Shown here piece by piece: positions 1 to 5,094 of a DNA stretch of 5,189 nt; the stretch's first letter is position 1, and each line of letters opens with the position of its first letter. The translations under genes and the position numbers were made by a program. The notes beneath the pieces are model-generated. The model made no database searches, had not been told where the DNA came from, and saw nothing but the letters and a program-made list of their open reading frames with translations. The stretch is from Actinomycetes bacterium (lineage in GTDB: Bacteria; Actinomycetota; Acidimicrobiia; Acidimicrobiales; Palsa-688), in NCBI GenBank assembly GCA_021798075.1, contig JAJZYO010000179.1:1-5189 (forward strand), given 5' to 3'.

Positions 1-881
1 TCTACGCGGACCTGCTCGGCCGAGGCCCGTCGCCATCATCGGTTCGCAGGCGCCACGCCGTGGTCCACGCGGCCCTGGACCGTGCCGTCAGGTGGGGAAT
101 GGTCGCCGCCAACGCGGCCGACAGGGCCACGCCGCCTGGGCCCACACCTACCGTTGTCTCGGCGCCGGCAGTGGAGGTGGTGCAGCGGCTCATCAGCACC
201 GCGGAGAGCGAGGGCAACGCCGTCCTCGCGACGGCCGTCGCGCTGGCAGCCGTCACGGGCGCGAGGCGCGGGGAGCTGTGCGCCCTGCATTGGAGCGACG
301 TTGACTGGCCGAAGCGGGTACTGCATATCAGGCACTCCCTGACCGTGCTGCGCCGGGTAGCCACGGTCGGCCCGGCCAAGACGCACCAGCGCCGGGACGT
401 GAGCATCGACGAGGCTTTGGGGGCCCTGCTGGCAAAGCGACGCGCGGAACAAGAGGCGCTCGCCGAGCAGGTCGGCACGACCCTGGTCGCCGACGCCTAC
501 GTCCTCTCGCGAAGTGCCGACGGGTCGCAGCCGTGCCTACCTGACGGCCTCTCGCTTGCTTACAGCCGGCTCGCGAAATCACGTGGTGTCGCGGGACATT
601 TTCACGAGCTACGCCACTTCTCGGCCACGGAGCTGATCGGCCAGGGCGTGGACGTGCGTACGGTTGCCGCCCGGCTCGGCCATGCCGACCCAGCTGTGGC
701 ACTGCGCGTCTACTCCCATGCCCTGGGGCAGCGCGACCGGCAAGCGGCGGAATTGCTGGGGAGCGCGGTCCTCGGCGCCAGACGACCCCAGGAGCTTGGG
801 GCGGCAGACGACGCACCGTGGTCGGCAAAAGTCGTGACCGAGGCTCCCTCCAAGGCTCGCCAGCGCGAGGAAAGGCGATAG
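1..881 (+). CDS. Tyrosine recombinase / phage-type integrase, 5'-truncated by the window edge
   Basis: Catalyses site-specific DNA strand exchange, integrating or excising a mobile element through a 3'-phosphotyrosine intermediate. The reading frame is open from base 3 to the TAG at 879-881. A GTG at 60 lies inside the domain and is not the start: the upstream codons already read as the end of an integrase core-binding domain (YADLLGRG, then RRRHAVVHAALDRAVRWG). Counting from the GTG codon, all catalytic residues are visible: Arg69 in TGARRGEL, Lys107 in GPAKTHQ, His182 and Arg185 in HELRH, His208 in LGHADP, and the nucleophile Tyr218 (codon TAC at 711-713) in VYSHAL. The C-terminus runs about 55 residues past the tyrosine as a basic, low-complexity tail. 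The missing N-terminus should hold the arm-binding and most of the SAM-like core-binding domain. The gene points toward the convergent two-component operon. Family assignment is firm; whether the element is a phage, an ICE or an island is not visible. Confidence 0.95.
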   Translation, partial: YADLLGRGPSPSSVRRRHAVVHAALDRAVRWGMVAANAADRATPPGPTPTVVSAPAVEVVQRLISTAESEGNAVLATAVALAAVTGARRGELCALHWSDVDWPKRVLHIRHSLTVLRRVATVGPAKTHQRRDVSIDEALGALLAKRRAEQEALAEQVGTTLVADAYVLSRSADGSQPCLPDGLSLAYSRLAKSRGVAGHFHELRHFSATELIGQGVDVRTVAARLGHADPAVALRVYSHALGQRDRQAAELLGSAVLGARRPQELGAADDAPWSAKVVTEAPSKARQREERR

Positions 882-889
882 TCGCTGGT

Positions 890-907
890 GCCCGACGGTC
901 GTCGGGC
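890..907 (+). terminator. Possible hairpin terminator just after the integrase
   Basis: GCCCGAC at 890-896 pairs perfectly with GTCGGGC at 901-907 around a GGTC loop, beginning 8 bases after the integrase stop codon. Two more hairpins follow at once: GCGCCA (913-918) with TGGCGC (922-927), and GCCAC (926-930) with GTGGC (935-939). There is no U-tract, so intrinsic termination is uncertain. Position after a stop codon and the perfect 7-bp stem are the only evidence. Confidence 0.4.
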
Positions 908-912
908 GCTCA

Positions 913-933
913 GCGCCACGCTGGCGCCACGCT
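913..933 (+). repeat. Tandem direct repeat of GCGCCACGCT at 11-bp period
   Basis: The 10-mer GCGCCACGCT occurs at 913-922 and again at 924-933, separated by a single G, so the period is 11 bp. It overlaps two small hairpins. It may be a protein-binding repeat, for example for the integrase, or a trivial duplication. Confidence 0.45.
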
Positions 934-963
934 CGTGGCCCTCGGGTATACGAGCGGTCCCGC

Positions 964-980
964 GGGCGTGAGTCACGCCC
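964..980. promoter_or_regulatory. 17-bp palindrome with 8-bp arms (possible operator)
   Basis: GGGCGTGA at 964-971 and TCACGCCC at 973-980 are perfect reverse complements around one central G. A one-base centre cannot form an RNA hairpin without opening the inner pairs, so the layout suits a dimeric DNA-binding protein better than a terminator. No neighbouring promoter or dedicated regulator gene supports a specific assignment. Confidence 0.4.
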
Positions 981-1148
981 CGCCTGAGTTCGCCCGGGGG
1001 TGCGGCACCCGCCCTCTACGCACGTGAAGGTAATTGTGGCGGGCGAAGGCCCGACGAGGACGCCGTCGACGAAGGGAGCGACTCCGAGTCCGCCCGAGCG
1101 AGTAGGTGGCCCGGGGGCGTGCCAAGATCAGCGTGGCTCCGCAACTTG

Positions 1149-2678
1149 TCAATGGGTCGAATCGCCGAGTCTGTGCGATTTGGTGGGAGCTGGCACCTGG
1201 GCCGGCGCCGGGAACGCGACCTCAACAAAGAGCCCACCACCGGGTGGAGCGGAGGCGGTGATCGTGGCGCCGTGGGCGGTGGCGATGGCCTTGACGATGG
1301 ACAGACCCAAGCCGTGGCCGTTGTTGTGGTGTACCCGTTGACCATTGAGGCGTTGGAACGGCTGGAACAGCCTGTTGAGCTCGGCCGGAGGGACAACGGG
1401 TCCGGTGTTGGCCACCGACAGCACAGCCTTTCCCTCCCTTACGCTCGTAGAGACAGAGACGCGACCACCTTCGACGTTGTGCCCAACGGCGTTGTCGACC
1501 AGGTTGGTGACGAGGCGCTCGATGAGCCTGGGGTCGCCTTCGAGCTGGCCCGGCCTGAGTGCGGTCTCCATGACCAGGCCCAGGCGCCGAGCAGCGGGGA
1601 CTGGGCGCGCCAAGGCGCTTTGGCACAGGTCGGCGAGGTCGGCGCGCTCGCGGTGGTCGAGCCCGCCTTCGCTGCTGGCGAGGGTGAGGAGGGCCTCGAT
1701 GAGGGTTTCTTGCTCTCGGTTCGAGTCGAGGAGCTCTTCGGCGATGGACCGCCACGTTCTTGGGTTGGTGTGGGGATCATCGAGGGCGAACTGGAGCATG
1801 GTTCGTTCGGCGGTGAGCGGCGTGCGGAGCTCGTGGGAGGCGTTGGCGACGAAGTGACGTTGTGCTTCGAACGCAGCCTCCAACCGGCCGAAGAGCTCGT
1901 CCAGGGTGTCCCCGAGCTCCTTCAGCTCGTCCTGGGGGCCTTGGAGGGCCAGGCGTTCGTGCAGGTTGGTGGAGGAGATCCTCTGTGCCGTGTGGGTGAT
2001 CGCCCGGAGGGGCCGCAGCATCCTCCCGGCGACGAGCCATCCGGCACCGATGGCGAGCACGGCCACGATGGCCAGGGCGACGCCGGAGTTGACGAGCAGT
2101 TGGTGCGAGTCCGAAGCGCGCTGCGCCGCTTCGGAAGGCCCAAGCGCGGCCAGCTGGTGCACGACTCCGGCCAGCTGGTGCGCGGCGTTAACCAGCTGGT
2201 GGTGGCCCTGTGCCAGCTGGTGCTGGTCACGTGTCAATAGGCGCTGATCCTGCGCCAACTGGTGCTGGTACTGCCCCACCTGGTACCCGAGCGGCACCAG
2301 CCCGAGCTGGCGTTTGAGCAGCGGCAGCGCCAGGGCATGTTGGTCCTGTACCAATCGGTACTGGTCCTTGGCCAGCTTCGACAGAGCTAATGGCAGCTGC
2401 TTCTGGGGCTTCAACACCGTGGACGCGGCGGGGCCCAGCGGGGGCTCGTAAAGGTGCAGCTGCTGGAGGCGCTTGATGGTGGGCGTCTGCGGGACCGTCG
2501 GCAGGTGCGGCTTCTTGTAGGCGGTCGCCCGTTCGAAAAGGGCGTAGGTTATGGCGAGCAACGTGACGCCGGACAGGAGGAAGAGGCCGCCATAGAGGGT
2601 GCTCAACCGCAGGCGGGCAGTCCGTCTCGGCCAGCGCAGCCAGGCGGGGGTGCTGGACCGAAGAGCAAGTGCGGGCAT
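1149..2678 (-). CDS. Membrane sensor histidine kinase with a heptad-repeat extracytoplasmic region
   Basis: A 509-residue kinase that should autophosphorylate on His282 and pass the phosphate to the regulator encoded just upstream. Domains in order: basic N-terminus; TM1 about 27-48; extracytoplasmic region about 49-195; TM2 about 197-219; HAMP 219-272; dimerisation/phosphoacceptor domain with the H-box ASHELRTPL (His282); ATPase domain about 385-492 with N-box TNLVDNA (Asn392, Asn396), G1-type VANTGP (Asn replaces the usual Asp, from memory a common variant in actinobacterial kinases), F-box LFQPF and G2-box GHGLGLSIV. The sensor region is unusual: residues 131-179 are consecutive 7-residue units, mostly of the form x-His-Gln-Leu-x-x-x, encoded by 21-bp DNA repeats, with no recognisable PAS, Cache or other sensor fold. 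The ATG at 2678 is chosen because of the SD GGAGGA (2684-2689) and the overlap with the regulator stop. The frame stays open further upstream, but that stretch is a shadow of the regulator gene. The ligand is unknown. Confidence 0.94.
   Translation of the reverse strand: MPALALRSSTPAWLRWPRRTARLRLSTLYGGLFLLSGVTLLAITYALFERATAYKKPHLPTVPQTPTIKRLQQLHLYEPPLGPAASTVLKPQKQLPLALSKLAKDQYRLVQDQHALALPLLKRQLGLVPLGYQVGQYQHQLAQDQRLLTRDQHQLAQGHHQLVNAAHQLAGVVHQLAALGPSEAAQRASDSHQLLVNSGVALAIVAVLAIGAGWLVAGRMLRPLRAITHTAQRISSTNLHERLALQGPQDELKELGDTLDELFGRLEAAFEAQRHFVANASHELRTPLTAERTMLQFALDDPHTNPRTWRSIAEELLDSNREQETLIEALLTLASSEGGLDHRERADLADLCQSALARPVPAARRLGLVMETALRPGQLEGDPRLIERLVTNLVDNAVGHNVEGGRVSVSTSVREGKAVLSVANTGPVVPPAELNRLFQPFQRLNGQRVHHNNGHGLGLSIVKAIATAHGATITASAPPGGGLFVEVAFPAPAQVPAPTKSHRLGDSTH
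2151..2381 (-). repeat. 21-bp in-frame tandem repeats in the kinase sensor region
   Basis: On the plus strand CAGCTGGTG starts at exactly 2151, 2172, 2193 and 2214, then degenerate copies follow at 2235 (CAATAGGCG), 2256 (CAACTGGTG) and 2277 (CACCTGGTA), always 21 bp apart. Two further units at 2340 and 2361 share TTGGTCCT/CTGGTCCT. Read on the minus strand, the core CAC-CAG-CTG encodes His-Gln-Leu. The array covers about kinase residues 100-176. The four identical cores next to the TM2 end look recently duplicated, while the distal units are more decayed. Confidence 0.85.
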
Positions 2679-2689
2679 CACTGTCCTCC
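2676..2689 (-). promoter_or_regulatory. Regulator/kinase stop-start overlap with Shine-Dalgarno
   Basis: The regulator TGA (2680-2678) and the kinase ATG (2678-2676) share one base, and GGAGGA (complement of 2684-2689) lies 5-6 bases upstream of the ATG, inside the regulator's last codons. This fixes the kinase start and indicates translational coupling. Confidence 0.85.
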
Positions 2690-3340
2690 GATGCGGTAAC
2701 CGGCGTCGCGGACCGTCTCGATGAGCGGTGGTTCCCCGAGCTTGGCCCGGAGCCGGTTGACGGTGGCTTTCACGGTCGTGGTGAACGGATCGGTGCCGAG
2801 GTCCCATACCCGCTCGAGGAGCTCCTCGGCCGAGACCGGCCTTCCCTCGGCGACTAGCAAGCACTGCAGGACGTCGAACTCCTTGCGCCGGAGGGCGAGG
2901 GGCCGCCCGGACCGGGTGGCGGCCCGCTTGGCCGGGTCCAGGACGAGGTCGGCGTAGCCCAAGACGCCAGGCTGTGCGGCCCCGGGGCGGCGCGCCAGAG
3001 CCTGGGCCCGGGCCACCAGTTCGGCCAAGTCGAACGGTTTGGGCAGGTAGTCGTCGGCCCCGAGCTCGAGCCCCTCGACGCGGTCTTTGACGGAGCTGGC
3101 GGCGGTGAGCATGAGGACCCTGCTCTCGGAGCGCTCTGCAACCAGGGCCCGGCATATGTCGTCGCCGTGGGTGCCGGGCAGGTCCCGGTCCAGGACCACA
3201 ACGTCGTAACGGTTGGCGCCGAGGCGCGCGAGGGCGTCGTCGCCATCGAGGGCCACGTCGACTGTCATCCCGTGGCGGCGCAGCGCCGCTGCAACGAAAC
3301 GAGCCAGGCGTTCGTGGTCCTCTGCCACCAGCACCCTCAT
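2678..3340 (-). CDS. OmpR/PhoB-family response regulator (partner of the adjacent kinase)
   Basis: A 220-residue cytoplasmic transcription regulator. The receiver domain spans about 1-115: acidic pair Glu7-Asp8, phosphoacceptor Asp51 in VVVLDRDLPG, switch Thr79 in LMLTA, and Lys101 in LPKPFD. The winged-helix DNA-binding domain spans about 125-218, with recognition helix around 187-201 (TTTVKATVNRLRAKLG) and the wing ending AGYRIGG. Length and order are typical for OmpR-type regulators. The ATG at 3340 is preceded by a strong SD (AAGGAGGA, complement of 3344-3351). Its TGA overlaps the kinase ATG by one base, so the two are almost certainly cotranscribed and translationally coupled. The upstream control region carries two divergent 11-bp-spaced half-site pairs, the geometry used by OmpR-family dimers, so autoregulation is likely (inference). 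It aligns without gaps to the regulator at 4399-5094. Confidence 0.96.
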   Translation of the reverse strand: MRVLVAEDHERLARFVAAALRRHGMTVDVALDGDDALARLGANRYDVVVLDRDLPGTHGDDICRALVAERSESRVLMLTAASSVKDRVEGLELGADDYLPKPFDLAELVARAQALARRPGAAQPGVLGYADLVLDPAKRAATRSGRPLALRRKEFDVLQCLLVAEGRPVSAEELLERVWDLGTDPFTTTVKATVNRLRAKLGEPPLIETVRDAGYRIGGQ

Positions 3341-3435
3341 TGCTCCTCCTTCTGTGGCAACCGTGCCGCGTGGTACGGCCGGTCCGGTGGCGCCCCCTCG
3401 ACAGGGCCATGTTCAAGTACAACATCGCAAGTCGC

Positions 3436-3475
3436 AGGTCACAAGGAGGTCACATGTGTGACACGGGTGTGACCT
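3436..3475. promoter_or_regulatory. Composite operator: four half-sites, two 11-bp direct repeats arranged as a palindrome
   Basis: GTCACA occurs at 3438-3443 and 3449-3454. Its complement TGTGAC occurs at 3457-3462 and 3468-3473. Within each pair the half-sites are 11 bp apart (5-bp spacer), and the two pairs face each other across two central bases (TG, 3455-3456). The outer arms extend to AGGTCACA (3436-3443) and TGTGACCT (3468-3475), perfect complements. OmpR/PhoB regulators bind as head-to-tail dimers to direct repeats with about 11-bp spacing, so this should hold two dimers, one for each direction. That the adjacent regulator is the binder is inference from position and geometry. The GTCACA core recalls what I remember of mycobacterial MtrA sites, but that link is not established here. 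Confidence 0.82.
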
Positions 3476-3494
3476 TCTGTTCAGCACAATTGCA

Positions 3495-3524
3495 CCTGAG
3501 GGCCCAAAAAGGGGGCCCCGCAGG
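3495..3524 (+). promoter_or_regulatory. Strong leader hairpin upstream of the lipoprotein gene
   Basis: CCTG (3495-3498) and GGGCCC (3500-3505) can pair with GGGCCC (3513-3518) and CAGG (3521-3524). This gives about ten base pairs with a small internal loop and a 7-base A-rich apical loop (AAAAAGG). It ends 21 bases before the GTG start and is not followed by a T-run. It could be an attenuator, an mRNA-stabilising or translation-limiting structure, or a terminator of poor quality. Confidence 0.5.
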
Positions 3525-3545
3525 GACTAGACCAAGGGCGACGAC

Positions 3546-4292
3546 GTGGCAGTGGAGGTCACTGACAAGGTAAGCCGAGCGAAGCGCCTAAAGAGGCTAG
3601 GCCGGGCGGCGAGGTACGGGCGGCCAGGGAGGTTCAGGGCTCTCGCGGTGGCCGCGACCGGGCTGGCGGCCTGCGGCTTGTCGGCCTGCGGGGCCGGGCA
3701 CTCGACGAGCCCAGGGGTAGCGGCAATCGGTTCGACAACGAAGGCTGCGCCTAGAACTTCCTCGAGGCGACCTGGGCCGGCGACAAGCCGCTCGACTACC
3801 ACGGCCGAGCCGCAACGCTCGTCGCCTAGGTCACCTTCGTCTGGGTCGACGACGGGCCCGCCGGGCCCTGGCGACCTCGCATCGCGACTACTGGAGTTCG
3901 CCCATTGCATGCGCTCCAACGGGGTGCCCAACTTCCCGGACCCGAGCGGCGGGGGCTTCCCGTTGACCGCCGGGACCGACCGCTCCTCGCCCGCGTTCAA
4001 GGCGGCGCAAGCGAAGTGCCAGAAGTTCCTGCCAGCAGGCCCGGGTTCCGGCCCGCCACCGTCCGCGAAGGCGCTGGCGCAGATGCTGAAGGTCGCCCAG
4101 TGCATGCGCCGCCACGGCATATCCAATTTCCCAGACCCGAGGACGTCGCTCCCGTCGGACCTGTCCGGCTTCAATGGCGTGATCAGCGATATCGACGGCG
4201 TGATCCTCGTCTTCCCGGCCACGGTCGACCAGAAGTCGCCGGCGTTCGTGCGGGCAGCGGCCGCATGTGCGTTCCCGCTGCACAACCACTGA
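3546..4292 (+). CDS. Predicted lipoprotein with two CMRxxGxxNFPDP modules
   Basis: A 248-residue predicted lipid-anchored extracytoplasmic protein of unknown function. The basic n-region (about 1-31) is long; the short hydrophobic stretch ALAVAATGLAA runs into two possible lipoboxes, LAAC (Cys43) and LSAC (Cys48). A Ser/Thr/Pro/Arg-rich linker follows (about 52-110). Then come two modules of the same plan: CMRSNGVPNFPDP (121-133) with SPAFKAAQAKC (148-158), and CMRRHGISNFPDP (186-198) with SPAFVRAAAAC (231-241). Each module has one Cys at each end (121/158 and 186/241), suggesting two intramodule disulfides or two ligand sites. I recall this motif from many uncharacterised actinobacterial proteins, but no biochemical role. 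An in-frame TAG at 3528 limits the start to GTG 3546 or GTG 3552; AAGGG at 3534-3538 is a weak SD. It lies directly downstream of the composite operator and probably shares a transcript with the second regulator. A role as accessory sensor or target of the two-component system is inference. Confidence 0.88.
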   Translation: MAVEVTDKVSRAKRLKRLGRAARYGRPGRFRALAVAATGLAACGLSACGAGHSTSPGVAAIGSTTKAAPRTSSRRPGPATSRSTTTAEPQRSSPRSPSSGSTTGPPGPGDLASRLLEFAHCMRSNGVPNFPDPSGGGFPLTAGTDRSSPAFKAAQAKCQKFLPAGPGSGPPPSAKALAQMLKVAQCMRRHGISNFPDPRTSLPSDLSGFNGVISDIDGVILVFPATVDQKSPAFVRAAAACAFPLHNH

Positions 4293-4398
4293 CGCGAAAA
4301 GTGCGACCACTACCGCACGGGCGGCACATTCGTCGCCGGGGCCGGCGCGAGGCGCCACCTGTGGGGCCGAGCTCAGAGGCAGGTGAAGGAGCACCAGG
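4293..4398 (+). other. Intergenic gap between lipoprotein and second regulator
   Basis: These 106 bases hold two small inverted repeats: GTGCG (4301-4305) with CGCAC (4314-4318), preceded by AAAA, and GGCGC (4344-4348) with GCGCC (4352-4356). Neither is followed by a plus-strand T-run. No promoter hexamers stand out and no GTCACA half-site is present, so readthrough from the lipoprotein gene is the simplest way to transcribe the second regulator. Confidence 0.45.
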
Positions 4399-4401
4399 TT
4401 G
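4386..4401 (+). promoter_or_regulatory. Ribosome binding site supporting a TTG start
   Basis: AAGGAG at 4386-4391 lies 7 bases before TTG at 4399-4401. The protein then reads MRVLVVED, matching residue for residue the start of the other regulator (MRVLVAED), so the rare TTG start is well supported. Confidence 0.8.
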
Positions 4402-5094
4402 AGGGTCTTGGTGGTGGAGGACTGCCGGAATTTGGCCGACCTCGTGGCCAAGGGGCTCTCGGGGCAGGGCATAGCGGTCGACGTGGCCTACGACGGCACC
4501 GAGGCGGCTGGCAAGCTCGGCGTGAACAGCTACGACGTGGTCGTGCTCGACCGCACGCTCCCGGGGGTCCCGGGCGACAGGCTCTGCCAGATGATCAGCA
4601 CCTCCAACGAGCGCTCGATGGTGCTAATGCTGAGCGGGGCCGCCTCGCCCGAAGAAAGGGTGGACGGGCTCCGCCTGGGCGCAGACGACTACCTGGTGAA
4701 GCCGTTCGACTTCCCCGAACTGGTGATGAGGGTGTGCGCCCTGGCCCGCCGTCAGCCTCGTGCTCAGCCTCGGATCCTCCGCGCCGGTGGAGTGGAGCTC
4801 GACTGTGTGGCCCGCCTCGCCCGGCGCGACGGGCGCCCGCTAGAGCTTTCGGGCAAGGAGCTCGCCGTGCTTGAGGCGCTCATGGCAGCATCGCCTGGCT
4901 ACTTAAGCGCTGAGCGCCTACTCGAGACGGTATGGGACGAGAACGCCGACCCTTTCACCAAGACGGTCGCGGTCACCGTCGGCCGGCTCCGTCGCAAGTT
5001 GGGGGAACCTCAGTTGATCGAGACGTCCGTTGGCGTGGGGTTCCGGGTTCCTCGACCGCAGCCGACTAATCGGGCTCCGCCCAAAAACCTCTAA
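4399..5094 (+). CDS. Second OmpR/PhoB-family response regulator, paralogue of the first
   Basis: A 231-residue regulator starting at TTG. The receiver domain has Glu7-Asp8, phosphoacceptor Asp51 in VVVLDRTLPG, Ser79 in place of Thr in LMLSG (an allowed substitution in the family), and Lys101 in LVKPFD. The winged-helix domain spans about 125-217, with recognition helix TKTVAVTVGRLRRKLG (187-202) and wing VGFRVP. It aligns without a single gap to residues 1-220 of the regulator at 2678-3340; I count 119 identities of 220 (54%), with 36 of the first 60. It also has an 11-residue proline-rich tail (QPTNRAPPKNL) that the other lacks. No kinase gene starts in the 95 bases after it, so its partner is either further downstream, absent, or the kinase at 1149-2678. 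All phosphorylation residues are intact, so it should be phospho-responsive. It is probably cotranscribed with the lipoprotein gene. Confidence 0.94.
   Translation: MRVLVVEDCRNLADLVAKGLSGQGIAVDVAYDGTEAAGKLGVNSYDVVVLDRTLPGVPGDRLCQMISTSNERSMVLMLSGAASPEERVDGLRLGADDYLVKPFDFPELVMRVCALARRQPRAQPRILRAGGVELDCVARLARRDGRPLELSGKELAVLEALMAASPGYLSAERLLETVWDENADPFTKTVAVTVGRLRRKLGEPQLIETSVGVGFRVPRPQPTNRAPPKNL

Larger units (their letters stand above)
882..1148. other. Gene-free gap between convergent genes, rich in inverted repeats
   Basis: About 267 bases separate the integrase stop from the histidine kinase stop, and both genes read into this gap. I see no credible coding region, tRNA or CRISPR. It holds several short GC-rich inverted repeats: 890-907, 913-927, 926-939, 964-980, 998-1010 and 1040-1053. 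None is followed by a T-run, so they would be non-canonical (for example Rho-dependent or hairpin-only) terminators for one or both genes, recombinase arm or core sites, or chance in GC-rich DNA. An attachment site would be expected near an integrase end, but it cannot be recognised without the other end of the element. Confidence 0.6.
3341..3545. promoter_or_regulatory. Divergent promoter region between the regulator-kinase operon and the lipoprotein gene
   Basis: Two genes diverge from these 205 bases, so promoters in both directions must lie here or nearby. Leftward, the minus-strand hexamer TGTACT (complement of 3416-3421) lies 15 bp from the operator half-site GTGACC (complement of 3437-3442). 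It could act as a -10 element, with the operator replacing a -35, as in promoters activated by OmpR-type regulators. An AT-rich inverted repeat, ATGTT (3409-3413) and AACAT (3421-3425), brackets it. Rightward, CACAAT at 3485-3490 is the best -10-like hexamer but has no well-spaced -35. Core promoter calls are tentative. Confidence 0.5.

Noticed and set aside
882..1053. CRISPR-like or short interspersed repeat array
   Set aside because: The inverted repeats differ in sequence and spacing; there is no repeated unit beyond one duplicated 10-mer.
1140..1175. tRNA-like T-loop GGGTCGAATCG as a possible att remnant
   Set aside because: It lacks the conserved TTC of the T-loop, the flanking bases do not pair as a T-arm, and it lies in the kinase C-terminal codons.
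1119..2240. Long plus-strand open frame antisense to the kinase
   Set aside because: It mirrors the codon structure of the kinase in GC-rich DNA, has no recognisable domain, and lies wholly opposite a clear gene.
2679..3425. Upstream extension of the kinase frame to about 758 residues
   Set aside because: This stretch is an Arg/Pro/Gly-rich shadow frame of the response regulator gene. The ATG at 2678 has a good SD and gives a normal kinase N-terminus with TM1.
3557..3562. Extra GGTCAC inside the start of the lipoprotein gene
   Set aside because: It is a single, incomplete half-site without an 11-bp partner, so probably chance.
3340..3573. Small plus-strand frame beginning with a leucine-rich run
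   Set aside because: Its start overlaps the regulator's start codon, it has no SD, it runs through the operator and hairpin, and it overlaps the lipoprotein start in another frame.
3527..4472. Minus-strand open frames over the lipoprotein gene
   Set aside because: They are antisense shadows with no family motif, whereas the plus frame has a lipobox and two repeated Cys modules.
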